From Phenylobacterium sp. SCN 70-31 (GTDB lineage: Bacteria; Pseudomonadota; Alphaproteobacteria; Caulobacterales; Caulobacteraceae): DNA of 64,000 bases. The first letter of the stretch is position 1. The number at the start of each line of letters is the position of its first letter. Location: positions 62,001-126,000 of the forward strand of contig NZ_MEEX01000001.1 in assembly GCF_001724605.1 (NCBI RefSeq), read 5' to 3'. Under the pieces are notes generated by a model. It was not told the origin of the DNA and did no database searches. It saw only the letters and a program-made list of their open reading frames with translations. The translations under genes were made by a program, and so were the position numbers. Shown piece after piece: positions 44,837 to 53,649 of this stretch.

Positions 44837-46329
44837 GGGGACGCCTCCGCGCCGGTCAGGAACGTCGTCTTCGCGATCACCGCCTCGCCGGCGCCGCGGA
44901 CGACGAAACGCGCCGCAGGCTGGTCGGCCTGACCCGGCGCGCCGGTGACGAACACACGGACGGCCCGCACCTCGTTGGGCGGCGCGACGGCGTGCAGCAC
45001 CTGACCGGTCTCGCCTCCGGGGATGCGCAGGCTGGCGCCCGGCACGCCCTCGAGAGAGATCGCCACCGCCTGCGGCTCGAAGGTGCGGTTGGCGATCTTC
45101 AGCGTGTAGCCGTTGCGCACCGAGCCGTCGTGCAGGCGGACGAACGTCGGGTTGCGGTCGCGGAGCGCGTGCGCCTCCAGCGCCGGGCGCGTGGCCAGGC
45201 CATAGACCACCAGCGCCGACACGGCGACCAGGGCCAGACCGTAGTAGAGGGTGCGGCTGCGGATGGGCTTGTAGACCGGCCGCTGGCCCTGGCTGCGCGC
45301 GGCGACGGCGGCGTCGGTGTCGTAGGCGATGAGCGAGCGGGGCCGGCCGACCCGGTCCATGATCTCGTCGCAGGCGTCGATGCAGAGCGCGCAGTTGATG
45401 CACTCGAGCTGAGCGCCGTCGCGGATATCGATGCCCATCGGACAGGCGACCACACAGGCCTGGCAGTCGATGCAGTCGCCGCGCCCCTCCCAGCCCTGGG
45501 TCTTCTTGTGCGGGCCGCGGGGCTCGCCGCGGTCGAACCGGTAGGTCACCTGGAGCGAATGCTCGTCCAGCATGGCGCCCTGGATCCGCGGCCAGGGGCA
45601 CATGTAGGTGCAGACCTGCTCGCGCATATGGCCGGCGAAGACATAGGTGGTGGCCGTCAGCAGGGCGCACGAGATGTAGGACTGGATGGGCGCGCGGCCG
45701 CTCCAGAACTCCACGAACAGCGTCGGCGCATCCCGGAAGTAGAAGATCCAGGCCCCGCCCGTGCCGAAGGCCACGGCCAGCCACACCGCGTGCTTGCCGC
45801 CCTTGCGCCACAGCTTGTCGAACGACCACGGCGCGGCGGCCAGGCGCATGCGCGCATTGCGATCGCCTTCGAAGAAGCGCTCGATGTAGATGTAGAGGTC
45901 GGTCCAGACGGTCTGCGGACAGGCATAGCCGCACCACAGACGGCCGAAGAGAGCGGTGACGAGGAACAGCGCCAGCGCCCCGATCACCAGCAGGCCGGTG
46001 ATGAAGTGCACCTCTTGCGGCCACAGCTGGATGCCGAAGAAATAGAAGCGCCGGCCGAAGAAGTCGACCAGCACCGCCTGGTCGGGCAACGCGCCCGGCC
46101 GGTCCCAGCGGATCCACGGGGTCACATAGTAGACGCCCAGCATCAGGATCAGGAGGATCCACTTGATCCGCCGCCAGTGGCCGTGGACCAGCTTGGGATA
46201 GATCGGGACGCGGGGCTTGTAGAGGCTGCCCTTGTCGCGGGCCTTCTCGCGCACGCGGCCGGCGGCCGAGACCGGACCGTCCGCGCGACGGGCGGCGTCG
46301 CGCTTCACGGTGTCGATGACGGTGGTCAC
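44833..46329 (-). CDS. ccoG: cbb3 assembly cupric reductase/ferredoxin CcoG (FixG)
   Basis: 498 aa membrane protein with five or so helices. It has the conserved FGRLWCGYACPQTVW and CTYMCPWPRIQ, two ferredoxin clusters (CIDCQACVVACPMG and CINCALCIDACD), and a C-terminal beta-sandwich. The GTG at 46329 overlaps the ccoP stop. CcoG reduces copper during oxidase assembly. Confidence 0.93.
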   Translation of the reverse strand: MTTVIDTVKRDAARRADGPVSAAGRVREKARDKGSLYKPRVPIYPKLVHGHWRRIKWILLILMLGVYYVTPWIRWDRPGALPDQAVLVDFFGRRFYFFGIQLWPQEVHFITGLLVIGALALFLVTALFGRLWCGYACPQTVWTDLYIYIERFFEGDRNARMRLAAAPWSFDKLWRKGGKHAVWLAVAFGTGGAWIFYFRDAPTLFVEFWSGRAPIQSYISCALLTATTYVFAGHMREQVCTYMCPWPRIQGAMLDEHSLQVTYRFDRGEPRGPHKKTQGWEGRGDCIDCQACVVACPMGIDIRDGAQLECINCALCIDACDEIMDRVGRPRSLIAYDTDAAVAARSQGQRPVYKPIRSRTLYYGLALVAVSALVVYGLATRPALEAHALRDRNPTFVRLHDGSVRNGYTLKIANRTFEPQAVAISLEGVPGASLRIPGGETGQVLHAVAPPNEVRAVRVFVTGAPGQADQPAARFVVRGAGEAVIAKTTFLTGAEASP

Positions 46330-47270
46330 CGGCCGGCGGCGCGGGCGTCCGCGCCCTCCCCGGCCGGCGCCGCCGGCGCGGGAGCCGAGACGACCGGCTC
46401 GGGCTCTCCGCCCGCGTTCGCGTGGACGTAGACGGCCAGCGCCTTGATGGTCTCGGGCGAGAAGCGGACCTCCCACGAGGGCATCACGCCGTTGCGGCCG
46501 TTCCAGATCTGGTCGTGGATGTCGGTTCGGGTCGAGCCGTACAGCCACTCGGCATCGGTCAGGTCGGGAACGCCCCGCGCCGCATCGCCCCCGCCGCCCG
46601 CGCCATGGCAGGCGGCGCACTGGTCGGCGTAGGTCTGCCGCGCCCGGGCGACCGCGGCGGCGTCGGCCCTGCGGCCCGACAGGGCCATCACATATTCGGT
46701 CAGGTCCGCCACCTGGGCGCCGGTCAGCATCTGGTCGCGCCCGAAGGCGGGCATCACCGCCTCGCCCAGCGCCCCGGCATGCCCCGAGCGCACGCCCACG
46801 CGGATGGTGTGGGCGATGGCGTCCAGCTTGCCGCCCCACAGCCACACGTCGTCGCGCAGGCTGGGATAGCCCTTGGCCCCCGCCCCGCCGGCGCCGTGGC
46901 AGGTCGCGCAGTTGTCGCCGAACACCGATTGGCCCACCTGCATGGCGTAGGCCTGGAGTTCGGGATCGGCCTCGATCTGCTGGAGCGAGGCCGTCTTCAG
47001 CCGGCCCTCACCAGCCCGCCGCAAATCGGCGAGGCCGTCCAGCTCCCGGGCCACCTGGGCGCGGTCGGAATGTCCCAGCAGGCCCTTGGTGTAGCCCGTG
47101 ATTCCCGGCCAGGCGGGCATGAGGACCCAGTAGACGGCGGCCCAGACCATCGACCCGTACCAGACCCACAGCCACCAGCGCGGCAGCGGGGTGTCCAGCT
47201 CCTTGATGCCGTCCCACTCGTGGCCGGTCGTCTCCGTGCCGGAGTGGTCGTCGCGTTCGCGCTCAGACAT
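46326..47270 (-). CDS. ccoP: cbb3 oxidase dihaem cytochrome c subunit CcoP
   Basis: 314 aa. It has one N-terminal membrane helix (WWLWVWYGSMVWAAVYW) and two cytochrome c domains with CATCH and CAACH haem motifs and Met ligands in AVMPAFG and GVMPSWE. The Pro/Ala-rich C-terminal tail is longer than needed for haem binding. It overlaps ccoQ by 8 bp. Confidence 0.95.
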   Translation of the reverse strand: MSERERDDHSGTETTGHEWDGIKELDTPLPRWWLWVWYGSMVWAAVYWVLMPAWPGITGYTKGLLGHSDRAQVARELDGLADLRRAGEGRLKTASLQQIEADPELQAYAMQVGQSVFGDNCATCHGAGGAGAKGYPSLRDDVWLWGGKLDAIAHTIRVGVRSGHAGALGEAVMPAFGRDQMLTGAQVADLTEYVMALSGRRADAAAVARARQTYADQCAACHGAGGGGDAARGVPDLTDAEWLYGSTRTDIHDQIWNGRNGVMPSWEVRFSPETIKALAVYVHANAGGEPEPVVSAPAPAAPAGEGADARAAGR

Positions 47271-47430
47271 GGTCGTCGTCCTCGAGGGGAAGCTTGGCGA
47301 GGCGGTCGAAATCCGCCTTGTGGCGCGGCCGGAGCGCGTAGATCAGGCCGCCCAGGAAGATCAGGCCGAAGTAGAGGGTCCCGCCCTGCTGGGCGAAGGC
47401 CGCCACGGCCTCGTAGTCGAGGCCGCTCAT
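47263..47430 (-). CDS. ccoQ: cbb3 oxidase small subunit CcoQ
   Basis: 55 aa. A single membrane helix ([18 protein letters not shown]) is followed by [16 protein letters not shown], typical of CcoQ. It sits between ccoO and ccoP with overlapping starts and stops. Confidence 0.9.
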   Translation of the reverse strand: MSGLDYEAVAAFAQQGGTLYFGLIFLGGLIYALRPRHKADFDRLAKLPLEDDDHV

Positions 47431-48164
47431 CGCAGGTTCTCCGGGTCTTCCGCCTTGTAGGTGCGGAAATCGACCATGGTCCCCAGCACCTGGAGATAGG
47501 CCACCAGGGCGTCCATCTCGGTGATCTTCGAGGGATCGCCGTCGAAGTCGCGCTGGGCGACCTTGGCGCCGTAGCGCTGCTTGAGGCCCGACTTCTCGCC
47601 CGCGAATTGATCGACCTGGGTCTCCAGGTCGGCCCTGGCGTTGTCGATCTGATCCTGGGTGTAGGGAACGCCGACGGCCTTGAGCGCCTTCAGGTGCTTG
47701 TCGATCGCGCGGTAGTCCAGCTCGGTCTTCGCCAGGAAGGCGTAGGGCGGCATGTTGGATTCCGGCACCACCGCCCGCGGGTTCTTCAGGTGGTCGACGT
47801 GCCAGTTGTCGGAGTACTTCCCACCGACCCGCGCCAGATCCGGCCCGGTCCGCTTCGACCCCCACTGGAACGGGTGGTCGTACATGCTCTCGGCCGCCAG
47901 GCTGTAATGCCCGTAGCGCTCGACCTCGTCGCGCAGCGGGCGGACCATCTGCGAGTGGCAGACGTAGCAGCCCTCACGGACGTAGATGTCGCGGCCCGCC
48001 TGCTCCAGGGGCGTATAGGGGCGCACGCCCTTCACCCGCTCGATCGTGCTCTCCAGGTAGAAGAGCGGGGCGATCTCGACCAGGCCGCCGATCGAGACCG
48101 TGATGATGATCCCGATGACCAGCCACAGCGAGTGGCGTTCGAACTTCTCGTGACGCTTCCACAT
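47427..48164 (-). CDS. ccoO: cbb3 oxidase monohaem cytochrome c subunit CcoO
   Basis: 245 aa. It has an N-terminal membrane anchor, [15 protein letters not shown] as haem motif with the family's flanking sequence, and [13 protein letters not shown] further on. The Met ligand is in ESNMPPYAF. It is separated from ccoN by 10 bp. Confidence 0.95.
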   Translation of the reverse strand: MWKRHEKFERHSLWLVIGIIITVSIGGLVEIAPLFYLESTIERVKGVRPYTPLEQAGRDIYVREGCYVCHSQMVRPLRDEVERYGHYSLAAESMYDHPFQWGSKRTGPDLARVGGKYSDNWHVDHLKNPRAVVPESNMPPYAFLAKTELDYRAIDKHLKALKAVGVPYTQDQIDNARADLETQVDQFAGEKSGLKQRYGAKVAQRDFDGDPSKITEMDALVAYLQVLGTMVDFRTYKAEDPENLR

Positions 48165-48174
48165 GGGAGAGCCC

Positions 48175-49839
48175 CTACTCGGCCGCCGCAAGGGCGGGGG
48201 TGGGCGTGGCGACCGGCGTGGCCAGCGGCGCGGGCGCCGCGCTCGGCATGCGGATCGTCCGCCACAGGTTGAAGGACATGATCACCGCGCCGGCGAGGTA
48301 CATGAGGCCCCCGACCGTCCGGATGACGTTCTCGACGTGCTTGGCCGCAACGGTCTCGACGAAGGCGTTCGCGAGGTAGCCCTGCGGCGTGTATTCCCGC
48401 CACATCAGGCCCTCCATGATGCCGGAGACCCACATCGCGGCGATGTAGAGGAGGATGCCGGTGGTCGCGATCCAGAAGTGCCACTCGACCAGGGCGTTCG
48501 AGTAGAGGCGATCCTTCTTCCACAGCCAGGGGACCAGGCAGTAGATCGCGCCGAAGCTGATGAAGCCCACCCAGCCCAGGGCGCCGGAATGGACGTGGCC
48601 GATGCCCCAGTCGGTGTAGTGGCTGAGCGAATTGACCGCCCGGATCGACATCAGCGGGCCTTCGAAGGTCGCCATGCCGTAGAAGGCGATGGCCACCACC
48701 ATCATCCGGACCACCGGGTCGGTGCGCAGCTTGTCCCACGCGCCCGACAGCGTCATGAGACCGTTGATCATGCCGCCCCAGCTCGGCATCCAGAGCATGA
48801 TCGAGAAGGTCATGCCCAGGGTCTGGGTCCACTGCGGCAGCGCGGTGTAGTGCAGGTGGTGCGGGCCGGCCCAGATGTAGATGAAGATCAGCGACCAGAA
48901 GTGGACGATCGACAGCCGGTACGAATAGACCGGCCGTTCCACCCGCTTGGGCACGAAGTAGTACATCATCGCCAGGAAGCCGGCGGTGAGGAAGAAGCCC
49001 ACGGCGTTGTGGCCGTACCACCACTGGACCAGGGCGTCCTGGACACCGGCGTAAGCCGAATAGCTCTTCGCGTGCAGCAGGCCCACGGGCAGAGCTGCGT
49101 TGTTCACCAGATGCAGGATGGCGATGGTGACGATGAAGGCCAGGTAGAACCAGTTGGCCACATAGATGTGGGGCTCCTTGCGCTTCCAGATCGTGCCCAG
49201 GAACACCAGCAGGTAGGCGACCCACACGATGGTCAGCCACAGGTCCACGTACCACTCGGGCTCGGCGTACTCCTTCGACTGGGTGATCCCGGCCAGATAG
49301 CCGGTGGCCGCCAGCACGATGAAAAGCTGGTAGCCCCAGAAGACGAACCAGGGCCACGCGCCGCCCGCCAGCCGCGCCTTGCAGGTGCGCTGGACCACGT
49401 AGAAGGACGTGGCGATCAGGGCGTTGCCGCCGAAGGCGAAGATCACCGCCGAGGTGTGAAGGGGGCGCAGACGGCCGAAGTTCAGCCACGGCGCCTCGGG
49501 CCAGTAGAAGACTTCGGGCCAGCTCAACTGAGCGGCGATGACCACCCCGGCGGCGAGGCCGGCGACGGCCCAGAACATGGTGGCGATCACGCCGGCGCGG
49601 ATGACACCGTCGGCATAGCGCGTCGGATCGGCGCGCATCCGGCCGCTGGCGATGGCCACCGACAGGATCAGGAACGCGCCGACGAAGCCGGCGATCATCA
49701 CCCAGCCGTGGAACCGGAAACTGGGGTCGGGGCTGAAGGCCGTGGCCACGATGGCGGCCAGGGCGGCGAGCCCGGTGAAGACGTAGAGGACGACGGCGTC
49801 GAACGGCGTGTCGTCGCGTATGGAAAGAGCCTGGGTCAT
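48175..49839 (-). CDS. ccoN: cbb3 cytochrome oxidase catalytic subunit CcoN
   Basis: 554 aa, about 12 membrane helices. It contains the haem-copper ligands (for example [15 protein letters not shown] and [13 protein letters not shown]) and the family segment [18 protein letters not shown]. It reduces O2 to water with high affinity and pumps protons. The ATG at 49839 lacks a ribosome site, and a FixK box lies 32 bp upstream, so a leaderless transcript is possible. Its first 77 bases are duplicated at 50125-50201. Confidence 0.96.
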   Translation of the reverse strand: MTQALSIRDDTPFDAVVLYVFTGLAALAAIVATAFSPDPSFRFHGWVMIAGFVGAFLILSVAIASGRMRADPTRYADGVIRAGVIATMFWAVAGLAAGVVIAAQLSWPEVFYWPEAPWLNFGRLRPLHTSAVIFAFGGNALIATSFYVVQRTCKARLAGGAWPWFVFWGYQLFIVLAATGYLAGITQSKEYAEPEWYVDLWLTIVWVAYLLVFLGTIWKRKEPHIYVANWFYLAFIVTIAILHLVNNAALPVGLLHAKSYSAYAGVQDALVQWWYGHNAVGFFLTAGFLAMMYYFVPKRVERPVYSYRLSIVHFWSLIFIYIWAGPHHLHYTALPQWTQTLGMTFSIMLWMPSWGGMINGLMTLSGAWDKLRTDPVVRMMVVAIAFYGMATFEGPLMSIRAVNSLSHYTDWGIGHVHSGALGWVGFISFGAIYCLVPWLWKKDRLYSNALVEWHFWIATTGILLYIAAMWVSGIMEGLMWREYTPQGYLANAFVETVAAKHVENVIRTVGGLMYLAGAVIMSFNLWRTIRMPSAAPAPLATPVATPTPALAAAE

Positions 49840-49861
49840 GGAGTCCGCGGCGTGAGCTGAA
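49763..49861. repeat. 99-bp direct repeat, copy 1 (ccoN 5' end)
   Basis: Perfect 99-bp match to 50125-50223, offset 362 bp, same orientation. It covers the first 77 nt of ccoN and 22 nt upstream, stopping short of the FixK box. Confidence 0.95.
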
Positions 49862-49870
49862 AGAGTCGCC

Positions 49871-49884
49871 TTGATCCAGGTCAA
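49871..49884. promoter_or_regulatory. FixK/FNR box between ccoN and a small plus-strand gene
   Basis: TTGATCCAGGTCAA, one base from consensus. Spacing to both neighbours (ccoN at 49839 on the minus strand, small gene at 49936 on the plus strand) is compatible with activation at -41.5. Confidence 0.75.
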
Positions 49885-49935
49885 GGCAGCCCCGCGCGCC
49901 CCACGGCATCCTGGCTTCGTTATCGGAGACCGACG

Positions 49936-50148
49936 ATGCGCCGCACGATGCGCTTCCGCGCCGCCCTCACCGAAGACCGGCTGTTCCGGACCGGCGCCGC
50001 CCTCACGGGCGCGACGCTGACGGCCAGCGCGATCCTCGCGGCGGATCTGGCGCGGATGCACATGGCGTCGATCGGCACAGTCTGTGGCGCCGGCCCCCAC
50101 CCCCATTGTGGTTGGTGCCTCGGCGCGGCGAGCCCGGTGAAGACGTAG
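49936..50148 (+). pseudogene. Small membrane protein gene with 3' end replaced by the 99-bp repeat
   Basis: 70 aa. A basic N-terminus is followed by one membrane helix ([18 protein letters not shown]) and a Cys/His-rich stretch [14 protein letters not shown]. The last seven residues (AASPVKT) and the stop come from the repeat at 50125, read antisense to ccoN. The natural C-terminus, perhaps a second helix, therefore appears lost. GGAG lies 7 nt before the ATG, and the FixK box at 49871 predicts a 17-nt leader. The product may still be made; its function is unknown. Confidence 0.6.
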
Positions 50149-50223
50149 AGGACGACGGCGTCGAACGGCGTGTCGTCGCGTATGGAAAGAGCCTGGGTCA
50201 TGGAGTCCGCGGCGTGAGCTGAA
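50125..50223. repeat. 99-bp direct repeat, copy 2 (ccoN start fragment)
   Basis: Identical to 49763-49861. On the minus strand it encodes the first 25 codons of ccoN from an ATG at 50201, then runs into unrelated frame and stops at 49920. It is a non-functional fragment. Confidence 0.95.
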
Positions 50224-50241
50224 TCGGCTCGAAAAGCCGGT

Positions 50242-50255
50242 TTGTTCGAGATCAA
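50242..50255 (+). promoter_or_regulatory. FixK/FNR box upstream of ompW
   Basis: TTGTTCGAGATCAA, one mismatch from TTGAT-N4-ATCAA. Its position predicts a start near 50290 and a 32-nt leader. Confidence 0.65.
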
Positions 50256-50321
50256 GGCCGGATCCCGCGAAGCCTGAGACCTCTCCCCCGCGGCCACGGC
50301 CGCCAAGACAAGGGGATAGAC

Positions 50322-50975
50322 ATGAGACACTCTCTCGCCGCCGCCGGGATCGCGGCGCTCGTCTTCGGAGCCGCGGCCTCCGGCGCCGTCGCCCAGGATA
50401 TCCGACCCAAAGCCAAGGGCGTCGTGATCCTGAACGTCCGCGTCACCGACGTGGCGCCGCAGGGGAGCGACCCGATCTACACCCTCGCCGGCGCGGCCAC
50501 CGGTCTGCGCGCCAAGGCGAGCTACGACGTCATGCCGACGCTGGGCGTGACCTATTTCCTCACCGACAACGTGGCGGTGGAAGCCATCGCGGGAACCACC
50601 AGGCACACCGTTCGCGCCAAGGGACCGGCGACGGACATCAAGGTGCGGGACACCTGGGTCCTCCCGCCCGTCGTCTCGCTCCAGTATCACTTCGCCCCGA
50701 CCGCGAGGATCAGCCCGTATGTGGGCGCGGGGGTGAACTACATGTTGTTCTACGGCGGCTCGGACAAGAACGGGTTCGACCTCGCGATCGACGACGGGTT
50801 CGGCGCGGCCCTCCAGGCGGGAGTCGACATCGCCACGGGCGAGCGCTGGGCGGTGAACCTCGACGTGAAGAAGATCTTCTTCGACACCGACGCGAAGGAC
50901 GCCGTCAACGGCCTCAAGACGAAGGTCACCCTGGACCCCTGGGTGATCTCGGCCGGTCTCGGCTACCGCTTCTGA
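50322..50975 (+). CDS. ompW: OmpW-family outer-membrane protein
   Basis: 217 aa. The signal peptide ends at AVAQ, followed by an eight-stranded barrel with [31 protein letters not shown] and a C-terminal aromatic GLGYRF. AGGGGA precedes the ATG. OmpW proteins are small barrels for hydrophobic solutes, commonly induced by FNR or FixK at low oxygen; the FixK box here agrees. Confidence 0.9.
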   Translation: MRHSLAAAGIAALVFGAAASGAVAQDIRPKAKGVVILNVRVTDVAPQGSDPIYTLAGAATGLRAKASYDVMPTLGVTYFLTDNVAVEAIAGTTRHTVRAKGPATDIKVRDTWVLPPVVSLQYHFAPTARISPYVGAGVNYMLFYGGSDKNGFDLAIDDGFGAALQAGVDIATGERWAVNLDVKKIFFDTDAKDAVNGLKTKVTLDPWVISAGLGYRF

Positions 50976-50994
50976 CCGTTCGGCCGTCGGCGGC

Positions 50995-51008
50995 TTGACG
51001 CCGATCAA
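50995..51008 (+). promoter_or_regulatory. FixK/FNR box upstream of the ATPase-like gene
   Basis: TTGACGCCGATCAA, one mismatch from consensus. It predicts a start near 51043 and a 20-nt leader carrying GGAGG. Confidence 0.7.
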
Positions 51009-51062
51009 GGCGGGCGCGGGCCGTCCGCCCTCCGATGGCCGCGGACCATACCGGAGGCTCGG

Positions 51063-51491
51063 ATGAACGCGATCGACCAAAAGCTGGACTCCAGCGCCGC
51101 ACATGCGGCGCTGGAAGCCGTGGCCCGAGCCTTCGCAGGCGGGCCGCACCGTGTCGACCTCGCGTGCGACACCGGCCTCGACCTGCCGGCCGGCGACGTC
51201 GCCGCGCTGGGCGAGATCGCCGCCGTCGCGGTCGAACTGACGATCGCCCGAGCCTTCCCAGACGGACGCGCAGGCCACGTCTGGATCCGCCTGACCCGCG
51301 ACGGCGGGCGCATCAAGCTCAGCGTCAGCAACGACGGCATGGGCGCGCCCGAGGACGCACCAGAGGGCTTCGGGCGGATCGAGGCGCTGGCCGCCCGCCT
51401 CGGCGGCTTCGCCCGCGTGGGCGCCCGCCTGTTCGGCGGCAGCGAGATCGCAGTGGTCTACCGCGCCGGCCAGGACCTCTCGCGGGCCTGA
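51063..51491 (+). CDS. Degenerate histidine-kinase-type ATPase domain protein
   Basis: 142 aa, a stand-alone GHKL-like domain. It has the G1-like motif [28 protein letters not shown] and a final gG..v..Y strand. The N-box equivalent ([20 protein letters not shown]) lacks the Mg-binding Asn and is about three residues short, and no phosphoacceptor His domain is present. It is thus probably not a working kinase and may bind a kinase or nucleotide. A FixK box and GGAGG precede it. Its 3' end overlaps convergent mobA by 34 bp. Confidence 0.75.
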   Translation: MNAIDQKLDSSAAHAALEAVARAFAGGPHRVDLACDTGLDLPAGDVAALGEIAAVAVELTIARAFPDGRAGHVWIRLTRDGGRIKLSVSNDGMGAPEDAPEGFGRIEALAARLGGFARVGARLFGGSEIAVVYRAGQDLSRA

Positions 51492-52021
51492 AGCTCGGCC
51501 TCGAGGATCGCGCGTTCTTCGGGCGTGTTGGCCCCGCGCAGGCGCAGCGCCGCGGCCTGGGGGACCGGCGGCCGCCGCAGGCCCGCCCGCTCCAGCACCC
51601 CTCCCAGCGCGCCGCCCGCCTCCCCGCCCGGCGGCAAGGCGCCGAGGTCCACGACGAACGGAAGGTGCAGGCCCGCGTAGGCCGCGCCGGGCGACGGCGC
51701 CGACACCAGCGGCGCGAGGTCGGCCGCGCTCAATGTGGGCGCATCCACCGCCAGCACGAGCATCCGCGCCAGACCCTGCGCCGCCAGCGCCCGCGCCCCG
51801 GCGGCCACTGCAGCCGTCGGCCCCAGGCCGGGTTCGGGATCGGGCGCGCCGGGCAAGCCGTGATCGTCGCCCCCGACCGTCAGGACGACGGTGGCTCCTG
51901 CGTTTCGCGCAGTCTCGGCCAGGCGCTCCACAGCCGGTCTGCCGGCCCAGATCAGGCGGGCCTTGTCGACGCCCATCCGCGTGGAGCGCCCCCCGGTCAG
52001 GATGATGGCGCCCAGGTTCAT
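51458..52021 (-). CDS. mobA: Molybdenum cofactor guanylyltransferase MobA
   Basis: 187 aa nucleotidyltransferase. The N-terminal signature [15 protein letters not shown] binds GTP, and VLAVDAPTL holds the metal-binding Asp. It attaches GMP to molybdopterin for DMSO-reductase-family enzymes such as nitrate reductase, none of which lie in the window. Confidence 0.9.
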   Translation of the reverse strand: MNLGAIILTGGRSTRMGVDKARLIWAGRPAVERLAETARNAGATVVLTVGGDDHGLPGAPDPEPGLGPTAAVAAGARALAAQGLARMLVLAVDAPTLSAADLAPLVSAPSPGAAYAGLHLPFVVDLGALPPGGEAGGALGGVLERAGLRRPPVPQAAALRLRGANTPEERAILEAELQARERSWPAR

Positions 52022-52077
52022 GTCCCTTTTTGCCTCGGTCGCCGGCCGCCCGGCAACCGCACGGCCACGCTCACGCC

Positions 52078-52347
52078 TCAGCGGGGTCGCAGGAACCTGG
52101 CGACGACGGCGCCGGCGATCGCGAGGTTCAGCGCCATCGCCGCCGCGCTCATGACGAGACGCCCGACGGGGCCGGCGCCGGCCACCTCATACGCCAGCAG
52201 GCTCCAGGGCAGGCTGAGGCCGAACACCACCGCGAGCGCGACGCGACCCGGTCCGGGCCCCATCCATCCGACCGCCACGACCGCACCCGCCGCCAGCGCC
52301 GCCGCGCAGGCGGCGACGTAGGCGATGCATGCCAACCGGCCCGTCAA
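52078..52347 (-). CDS. Small three-helix membrane protein
   Basis: 89 aa from a TTG at 52347 (start uncertain). It has three hydrophobic stretches with short basic ends (final FLRPR). It lies 56 bp upstream of mobA on the same strand. I recognise no family. Confidence 0.55.
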   Translation of the reverse strand: MTGRLACIAYVAACAAALAAGAVVAVGWMGPGPGRVALAVVFGLSLPWSLLAYEVAGAGPVGRLVMSAAAMALNLAIAGAVVARFLRPR

Positions 52348-52489
52348 GCCGGAGGCCCGCAGCAGCAGCAGAGGTGGATCATTCCTTCCTTCCCGAACAG
52401 CCTTCGGAAGGTTGCACCCGCCTCATCACGCCCGCCAGCATTTGTTGCATGAGACGCGCAAAAGTTGTGGGCGGATACGCTCAGCCTGC

Positions 52490-53290
52490 CTACTCGTCGT
52501 TGGGAATATTGAGCTGCTCGCCGCACGCCTTGCAGTGCACCGCGTCCGGGTCGTGGCGCATGAGGCCGCAGGTCGGGCATGGGAACCGCACCTTGTCGGG
52601 CCGCATCAGCGTCTGAGCCAGCCGGACGAACAGGGTGATCCCCGAAACCATGATGACGATGGTGAGGAGCTTGCCCCACGCCCCCGGCAGGACGATGTCG
52701 CCGAAGCCCGTCGTGGTGATGGTGGCCATGGTGAAGTACAGCGCATCCACATAGGTCTGTATGCCGGGGTGCTCCCGCGCGAAACCGGCGTATACGAAAC
52801 CCGTCACCACGAAGACGTAGGTGACCAACGTCGCCAGGGTCTTGGTCACATCCTCCACCCGGGTGTCGTCGTAGCGGCGCCCGATGGTCTCCCAGAACAG
52901 GTTGCTGTGGAACAGCGACCAGAGCCGCAGCACCCGCAGGAAGGCCAGGTTGAACAGCCAAAGCGGGAACAGCAGGGTCAGCAGGACGAACAGGTCCACC
53001 CAGAGGACCGGCCGTCGGATCAGCGTCTTCACGCTGGTGTCGGCCAGGACGCGCGCGCCCAGGTCCACCGCCAGGATCAGCGCCACGGCGTAGTCCACGA
53101 CGAGATATGCGGGCGATCCCCGCAGGAACGGCGCGGCGATGAAGAAGGCGATCAGCAGGAAGTCCAGAGCGATCACCGAAAGGCGGAACCGCACCGCCCC
53201 GGGAGTCTTGCCGTGGTACAGCTCGCGCAGCTTCACGCGCAGACGCGGAAGCCGGCGCCGTTTCGCCATGTCGGCCGCCTGTTCCGTCAC
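52490..53290 (-). CDS. Voltage-gated-type potassium channel with C-terminal zinc ribbon
   Basis: 266 aa. The GTG at 53290 follows GGAG; the ATG at 53269 is an alternative. It has six membrane segments with a weak S4 (FLRVLRLWS) and a pore loop TMATITTTGFGDIVLPG, in which TTGFGD replaces TVGYGD. S6 is followed not by an RCK/cNMP domain but by a zinc ribbon, CPTCG...CKACG. The ribbon may sense metal or redox state or mediate assembly. This is an unusual fusion. Confidence 0.85.
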   Translation of the reverse strand: MTEQAADMAKRRRLPRLRVKLRELYHGKTPGAVRFRLSVIALDFLLIAFFIAAPFLRGSPAYLVVDYAVALILAVDLGARVLADTSVKTLIRRPVLWVDLFVLLTLLFPLWLFNLAFLRVLRLWSLFHSNLFWETIGRRYDDTRVEDVTKTLATLVTYVFVVTGFVYAGFAREHPGIQTYVDALYFTMATITTTGFGDIVLPGAWGKLLTIVIMVSGITLFVRLAQTLMRPDKVRFPCPTCGLMRHDPDAVHCKACGEQLNIPNDE

Positions 53291-53387
53291 GCCGCGACTC
53301 CGTCCGCAAACCTGAACTTCAGACGAGTTTGCGGGTTGATCCCGCGTCGGCGCAATCCGGCGCCGGCGGAAAGTGCAGGAGAAACCC

Positions 53388-53570
53388 ATGCCCGCCAAGT
53401 CCGCCGCCCAGCAGAAGGCCGCCGGCGCGGCCCTGTCCGCCAAGCGCGGCGACACGCCCAAAGGCAGGCTGAAGGGCGCGTCGAAGTCGATGCTCTCGAT
53501 GTCCGAAGCCGAGCTGGAGCGGATGGCCTCGACGCCGCGCAAGGGCAAGCCCGAGCACGTCCGCAACTGA
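53388..53570 (+). CDS. DUF3008-family small protein
   Basis: 60 aa, basic, matching the DUF3008 pattern: MPAKSAAQQKAAGAALSAKRG at the start, KGASKSML and a final RKGKPEH. AGGAG lies before the ATG. Its function is not established. Confidence 0.85.
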   Translation: MPAKSAAQQKAAGAALSAKRGDTPKGRLKGASKSMLSMSEAELERMASTPRKGKPEHVRN

Positions 53571-53649
53571 GGCCTTGCCGTCCGCCGCCCGAACCGGCCA
53601 ACCTGCGTCCCTGAGGCCCGCCGCGAGAGCGAGGCCACGGGAGGGGAAG

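Noticed and set aside
49920..50201. Minus-strand frame beginning with the copied ccoN start
   Set aside because: Only the first 25 codons match ccoN; the rest is arginine-rich antisense sequence, so it is treated as a fragment.
53337..53356. TTGATCCCGC near the DUF3008 gene as another FixK box
   Set aside because: The right arm ATCAA is missing at the required spacing.
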